NCBI RefSeq assembly: GCF_022747945.1
Contig: NZ_JALDST010000001.1
Coordinates: forward strand, 1,178,001-1,242,000
Direction of reading: 5' to 3'
Length of the DNA: 64,000 nucleotides
Source of the DNA: Micromonospora sp. R77
GTDB taxonomy: Bacteria; Actinomycetota; Actinomycetes; Mycobacteriales; Micromonosporaceae
The notes under the pieces are model-generated. The model did not search any database and was not told where the DNA came from. It saw only the letters and a list, made by a program, of their open reading frames with translations. The position numbers and the translations under genes are program-made. Below, in pieces: positions 60,321 to 64,000 of this stretch (position 1 is the stretch's first letter; each line of letters starts with the position of its first letter).

Positions 60321-61118
60321 TCAGACGCGGGTGGTGTCCCGGCGGAACAGCCGGGCCGCGCCGAGGCCGAAGCAGGCGGTCCACGCGGCCACGTTGCCGA
60401 CCGCGGCCCAGTCCACGCCGTCCCCGGTCAGCGGGGCGCGGGCGAGCTGGCCGACGCCGTACACGGGGGTGAACTTCGCGATCTGCTGCATCACGTGCGG
60501 CAGCATCTCCAGCGGGATGAAGAGACCACCGAGCATGGCCAGGATGGCCAGCGCCGGTCCCATGAACTGCATGACGTTCTCGGCCGGGGCGAGGTAGCCG
60601 ACGAAGAGGCCGAGGGCGGCGAAGACCAGCGAGCCGATCCAGGCGGTGAGGCCGGACTCCAGCCAGATGTGCGCCGGCAGCCGGACCCCGGCGGCGGCGC
60701 CGACGGCGAACTCGACCACCACCCCGAGCAGGCCGAGCACCATCGCGGTGGCGAGTTTCGTCGCCACGTACGCGGCCGGGTGCAACGGGGTCAGCCGCAG
60801 CTGCCGGCTCCAGCCCAACGCCCGTTCGGTGGCGACGGCCGCGCCGGCGCTGGTGGTGGCGACCATGGCCGCGTAGACGGCGAGGCTGATCATGATCCAG
60901 CCCATCACCGGCAGGCCGTTGTCGAGGTTCTGCCCCTTCTGCGGCAGGCCGAACAGCAGGAAGAAGACGGCCGGCATGACCAGGATGAACATCAGCGTCC
61001 GGCGGTTGCGCAGCACCCGGCGGATCTCGATGCCGAGCACGGTGAGGGAGAACCCGCCCAGGGCGGGCGGCCGGCGGTCGGCGGCCGGTGCGGTGACGGG
61101 CGAGGCGGCGAGGGTCAT
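60321..61118 (-). CDS. ABC-2 type permease
   Basis: The 265-residue membrane protein has six helices: an early one with TLMFILVMPAVFFLLFGL, then three in the middle, and a C-terminal pair; the GGLFIPLEMLPHVMQ segment is typical of drug or lipid exporters of the ABC-2 class. Its ATG follows the ATPase stop by one base, so both act as one exporter. Confidence 0.92.
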   Translation of the reverse strand: MTLAASPVTAPAADRRPPALGGFSLTVLGIEIRRVLRNRRTLMFILVMPAVFFLLFGLPQKGQNLDNGLPVMGWIMISLAVYAAMVATTSAGAAVATERALGWSRQLRLTPLHPAAYVATKLATAMVLGLLGVVVEFAVGAAAGVRLPAHIWLESGLTAWIGSLVFAALGLFVGYLAPAENVMQFMGPALAILAMLGGLFIPLEMLPHVMQQIAKFTPVYGVGQLARAPLTGDGVDWAAVGNVAAWTACFGLGAARLFRRDTTRV

Positions 61119-61119
61119 C

Positions 61120-62079
61120 TCAGGCTCCGAGGGTCTGCGCGGTACGGCGGTCGGCGCCGCCGGTGGTCGGGGTGCCGGCGTCGGCCGGGGTGGTGTCGGT
61201 GGTCAGGGCGAGGAAGGCGTCCTCCAGGTTGCGGGAGGTGATCTCCACGTCCCGGGCGGCGGTGCGGGTCAGCAGGTGCCGGGCCACCTCGTCCGAGTCG
61301 TCGGTGCGGACGAGCACCGCGTCGCCGCGTACCTCGACCGCCCGGACGCCGGGCAGCGCGGCGAGCACGGCCTGGTCCGCGCCCGGCAGGGTGGCCCGGA
61401 CGACGCGGCCGGCGGCCAGGTTCTTGATCTCGGCGGTGGTGCCGTCGGCGACCACCCGGCCCTGCCGGACCAGCACGATCCGGTCCGCGTACGCGTCGGC
61501 CTCGTCCAGGTAGTGGGTGGCGAAGAGGATGGTCCGGCCGGCCCGCGCGTCGGCCCGGATGGCCTGCCAGAACTCGCGCCGCCCCTCCACGTCCATGCCG
61601 GTGGTCGGCTCGTCCAGCACCATCAGGTCCGGGTCGGGCAGCAGGGCCAGGGCGAAGCGCAGCCGCTGCTGCTGGCCGCCGGAGCACTTCCCCACCGGCC
61701 GGTCGGCGAGGTCGGCGATCCCGGCCCGCGCCAGCACCTCGCCGACCGGCCGGGCCTGCCCGTAGAACTGCGCGGTCATCCGTACCGTCTCGGCGACGGT
61801 GAGGTCCTTGAGCAGGCCGCCGGTCTGCATCACGGCCGCCACCCGACCGTGCCGGACGGCATCGGTCGGCGTGCCACCGAAGAGCCGCACGGTGCCGGCG
61901 TCCGGCCGGGCCAGGCCGAGCAGCATGTCCACGGTGGTGGTCTTCCCGGCACCATTGGGCCCGAGGAAGGCCACCACCTCCCCCGGCGCGATCCGCAGGT
62001 CGAGCCCGTCGACGGCGGTCACCGGGCCGAAGGTCTTGGTGAGTCCGGCCAACTCGACGGCCGGCGCCATGTTCGTCAT
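61120..62079 (-). CDS. ABC transporter ATP-binding protein (drug/lipid export type)
   Basis: The 319-residue ATPase has Walker A FLGPNGAGKTTTVD, signature GKCSGGQQQRLRFAL (Cys in place of Leu in LSGGQ), Walker B DLMVLDEPTTGMD and H-loop FATHYLDEAD, with a C-terminal domain of the DrrA/CcmA class. It drives the adjacent ABC-2 permease. AAGG precedes the ATG. Substrate is unknown; the co-located two-component system suggests inducible export. Confidence 0.93.
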   Translation of the reverse strand: MTNMAPAVELAGLTKTFGPVTAVDGLDLRIAPGEVVAFLGPNGAGKTTTVDMLLGLARPDAGTVRLFGGTPTDAVRHGRVAAVMQTGGLLKDLTVAETVRMTAQFYGQARPVGEVLARAGIADLADRPVGKCSGGQQQRLRFALALLPDPDLMVLDEPTTGMDVEGRREFWQAIRADARAGRTILFATHYLDEADAYADRIVLVRQGRVVADGTTAEIKNLAAGRVVRATLPGADQAVLAALPGVRAVEVRGDAVLVRTDDSDEVARHLLTRTAARDVEITSRNLEDAFLALTTDTTPADAGTPTTGGADRRTAQTLGA

Positions 62080-62151
62080 GCCATTACCTTGCGGCGCGCG
62101 GCGCTCCGCTCCCCGGAGCGCGCGTCACCTTCCGGCCATGACATTTGTCAG

Positions 62152-62196
62152 CCCCCGCCGCCCCCGCCGCCCCCGCCGCCCCCGCCGCCCCCGCCG
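62152..62196. repeat. Five perfect 9-bp repeats (CCCCCGCCG)
   Basis: Five uninterrupted copies stand directly beside palindromic repeat copy 2 and about 73 bases upstream of the ABC ATPase start. The G-rich complement could form a quadruplex on the transcribed side. Confidence 0.8.
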
Positions 62197-62197
62197 C

Positions 62198-62267
62198 CGA
62201 TCATGAAGTCGTGGTGGGTGGCGGGTCCGACCTGTCGGTCATAACGGGAGCCGAAAGTCCATGATCG
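62198..62267. repeat. Dispersed palindromic repeat, family 1, copy 2
   Basis: CGATCATG and CATGATCG mark the ends of a 70-base element resembling copies 1 and 3, with CGATCATGAAGTCGTGG on the left and AAGTCCATGATCG on the right. The inner arms are less well paired than in the other two copies. It lies 14 bases after the stop codon of the DUF559 gene. Confidence 0.7.
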
Positions 62268-62281
62268 ACGGCGTTGGCGGG

Positions 62282-63142
62282 TCAGCGGCGGGTGAGGAGG
62301 GCGCGGAGATCGGTGGCGATGTGGGTGGGGCGGGTGTAGAGGTCGCGGTCGGTGTAGTGGCGCATGGTCCAGCCTTGGGAGGAGAGCCAGTTCATGCGGG
62401 ATCGGTCGGCGCGCAGGCGGTCGCGGGTGAGGTGAGAGGCACCGTCGTACTCGATGCCGATCCGACGGCCCCGGTAGCCGAGGTCGAGCCGGTAGATCGG
62501 CACGCCGAAGGCGTCAGGCACCCAGATCTGCGGCTCCGGCGCCGGCAGGCCAGCATCGATGATCAAGAGCCGGAGTTGGCTCTCCTGCCGGCACTCCGGC
62601 CGCGGGTCGGCCAGGCGCACCAACTGGCGGGCCTGGCGGATGCCACGCAGCCGCGCATGCTTCCGCAGCTCCGAACGAAGGTCGTCCGGCCGGCACGCGC
62701 CAGAGCGAAGGGCAAGGTCGATGATCGGCAGGGCGTCCGTCCGTCGCAGCCCGCGCGCGAGGTCTACCGCGCACCGGGCAGCCGGCGCCGTCGGCAGCCC
62801 CGACAGGAGCACGGGCTCGCGCACCGGCAGTACGGACTCGTGTGCGATCACGCCGCTGATTCTGGGCACGATCGTGCCGGTCGGCACGATCACATGGACG
62901 GCATCCTGGGGTACGTCGCCGAAGCCGTGCAACCGGGCAGCGGTGTGGAAACCCACCACCGCCTCCGGCGGCAGACGCAGCAGGATCGCCTTCAACTCGA
63001 CGAACCAGCCACTGGACTTGACATCGACATAGACGCCTCTGCTCACCCGCCGCAACCGCCCCGAGTCGACCCCGTGCCGAACCGCCGCCCGCGAGCAACC
63101 AGCGCTCACCAGATCCCGGTACGCCCACAGCTCTTCGGTCAT
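62282..63142 (-). CDS. AbiEi-like winged-helix / DUF559 endonuclease-fold protein
   Basis: The 286-residue protein starts with a type IV antitoxin-like helix-turn-helix (AYRDLVSAGCSRAAVRHGVDSG, RLRRVSRGVYV). It ends with a DUF559/Vsr-type domain: ESQLRLLIIDAGLPAPEPQ, YRLDLGYRGRRIGIEYDGASH and GWTMRHYTDRDLY, where Asp, Glu and Asp-Gly fit the PD-(D/E)xK/Vsr fold. No toxin partner (AbiEii) is adjacent. The gene sits alone between two copies of palindromic repeat family 1. Such genes are numerous in Micromonosporaceae as I recall, with unknown function. Confidence 0.85.
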   Translation of the reverse strand: MTEELWAYRDLVSAGCSRAAVRHGVDSGRLRRVSRGVYVDVKSSGWFVELKAILLRLPPEAVVGFHTAARLHGFGDVPQDAVHVIVPTGTIVPRISGVIAHESVLPVREPVLLSGLPTAPAARCAVDLARGLRRTDALPIIDLALRSGACRPDDLRSELRKHARLRGIRQARQLVRLADPRPECRQESQLRLLIIDAGLPAPEPQIWVPDAFGVPIYRLDLGYRGRRIGIEYDGASHLTRDRLRADRSRMNWLSSQGWTMRHYTDRDLYTRPTHIATDLRALLTRR

Positions 63143-63223
63143 GCCCGCAGATCCTGACCACCCCCACCAGATCCCCCAACCCCGCCACCCAGCCCTGTGG
63201 ACACCCCACCCTCCTGTGGAAAA

Positions 63224-63272
63224 CCCCCACCCCCACCCCCACCCTGCTATATCCCCACCCCACCCCGACCCC
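63224..63272. repeat. C-rich tract (CCCCCA / CCCCG repeats)
   Basis: Runs of CCCCCA (63224-63244) and CCCC-A/G (63253-63272), interrupted by the AT-rich TGCTATAT, lead into palindromic repeat copy 3. The minus strand is G-quadruplex-capable. It lies just upstream of the DUF559 gene. Confidence 0.7.
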
Positions 63273-63274
63273 GC

Positions 63275-63344
63275 CGATCATGGAAGTGTGGCGGCTCGCA
63301 AACCCCTCATAACTCATTTTCCGCACACCACGACTCCATGATCG
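63275..63344. repeat. Dispersed palindromic repeat, family 1, copy 3
   Basis: CGATCATGGAAGTGTGG on the left pairs with CCACGACTCCATGATCG on the right except at three central positions. The 70-base length and the centre (GCGGCTCGCAAA...CATAAC) resemble the other copies. It lies about 130 bases upstream of the DUF559 gene. Confidence 0.78.
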
Positions 63345-63430
63345 ATGAGGAAGCCAGGGCGGCGTCGGGCGGTCGCGCGCGTGTGGGAGGGGCGCCGGAA
63401 GCGTCCCTCCCTCGGGTGTCGGGAAGGGCG

Positions 63431-64000
63431 TCAGAGCTGTGACACCCAGTACGGGGAGACGTCCAGCCAGCCGTTGGCGCGCGCGCCGTACAGGCGGCCG
63501 CTGCTGGTGGTGCTCAGGGTGTACCAGGCGTCCACGAAGTCGGGGTCGTCGGTGTACCAGGAGGTCGGGATGGCGTCCAGGACCGCGTTGACCAGCGGCG
63601 TGTACGCGCCACCGTCCACGATCACCAGCAGCGCGTCGGCGATCGCCTTGACCAGCGACGCATAGTTGGTGTCCCCGTCGTCCTCCATCATCACCACGTC
63701 GGCCAGGTCGTACTTGTAGGCCGAGAAGTGCACCAGGAGCTGGTTCGGGTAGTAGGTCGTCCCGTCGTTGTCCAGGTACGGCATCTGCACCAGGTCGACC
63801 TTGGCCCTGCCGTCCAGCCCGAACCCGGCCACCACGTCGTAGATCTCGGCGGCGCCCTTGATCCAGGGCTCCTCGTCGTCGCTGAGCCGGACCGCGTCGA
63901 CCTTCGTGGCCCAGTAACCGGCCGAGGCGGTCGCTCCCTGAGTGGCGGCCCGGGCCGGGACGGCCTGGCCGATGCCCCGCGCGTCCAACTCCCGGCGCAT
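63431..64000 (-). CDS. DUF3103-like protein, C-terminal part (runs off right edge)
   Basis: At least 189 residues are visible on the minus strand, ending LYGARANGWLDVSPYWVSQL. The segment has DDEEPWIKGAAEIYDVV, PYLDNDGTTYYPNQLL and MMEDDGDTNYASLVKAIADAL, an acidic, aromatic-rich pattern I associate with DUF3103 proteins. That assignment is from memory. A methionine codon stands exactly at the window edge, but the gene probably continues upstream. Function is unknown. Confidence 0.65.
   Translation of the reverse strand: MRRELDARGIGQAVPARAATQGATASAGYWATKVDAVRLSDDEEPWIKGAAEIYDVVAGFGLDGRAKVDLVQMPYLDNDGTTYYPNQLLVHFSAYKYDLADVVMMEDDGDTNYASLVKAIADALLVIVDGGAYTPLVNAVLDAIPTSWYTDDPDFVDAWYTLSTTSSGRLYGARANGWLDVSPYWVSQL

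Overview
The window is chromosomal DNA of a high-GC actinobacterium, most probably Micromonospora or a close relative in the Micromonosporaceae. The reasons are very high GC with strong third-position bias, frequent GTG starts, families that are largely actinobacterial (DUF3052, DUF3145, a PucR-type regulator, GH74-CBM2) and three families of short dispersed palindromic repeats that I recall from Micromonospora intergenic DNA. I see no phage, plasmid, transposase or CRISPR array.

Layout. 1-1.6 kb: two small secreted proteins, the second behind a textbook promoter and a perfect palindrome, then tRNA-Val(UAC). 1.6-9.4 kb: ahpE, DUF3052, a fused E1 alpha/beta 2-oxoacid dehydrogenase, a MarR regulator, a YjbQ protein and aceE. 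9.4-17.1 kb: SRPBCC protein, GH1 beta-glucosidase with an MFS transporter, gltX, a CopC-like protein and an MDR oxidoreductase. 17.1-24.8 kb: pyrE, the PucR-type regulator, then fabD-fabH-acpP-fabF-accD. With ahpE-DUF3052-aceE this reproduces, in two halves, the gene order Rv2238c-Rv2247 of Mycobacterium tuberculosis. 25-36.4 kb: GH3 lipoprotein, DUF3145, hydrolase, HelD-like helicase, CDF transporter, a c-di-AMP riboswitch with its cell-wall hydrolase, a STAS protein and small envelope proteins. 36.5-42.6 kb: secreted GH74 xyloglucanase behind a CebR-like box, a large membrane protein, a BON protein and a DsbA-like protein. 42.6-51 kb: LAL regulator, Zn-alcohol dehydrogenase, saccharopine-dehydrogenase-like enzyme, a MerR regulator fused to a sliding-clamp fold, and serS. 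51-55.7 kb: a four-gene redox operon (cytochrome b-like membrane protein, NuoF-ferredoxin fusion, TlpA lipoprotein, CcdA). 56-64 kb: secreted alpha-amylase, L,D-transpeptidase, an ABC-2 transporter with a DesKR-type two-component system, an AbiEi/DUF559 gene bracketed by palindromic repeats, and a partial DUF3103-like gene.

Themes. The genes fall into central carbon and fatty-acid metabolism (pyruvate to acetyl-CoA to malonyl-ACP to acyl chains), secreted polysaccharide degradation with LacI-family-type operators (GH74, amylase, GH1), and envelope remodelling (riboswitch hydrolase, L,D-transpeptidase, GH3).

Data quality. At least eight otherwise intact genes are broken by one-base indels. 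Nearly all are repaired by adding one base to a homopolymer, and every repaired length is divisible by three. I therefore treat them as probable base-calling errors and annotate each gene over its whole span.

Most interesting: the MerR-sliding-clamp fusion with its own leaderless MerR-type promoter, the redox operon, the FabD with a lysine-less biotinyl-carrier-like domain, and the three repeat families, one of which brackets the DUF559 gene.
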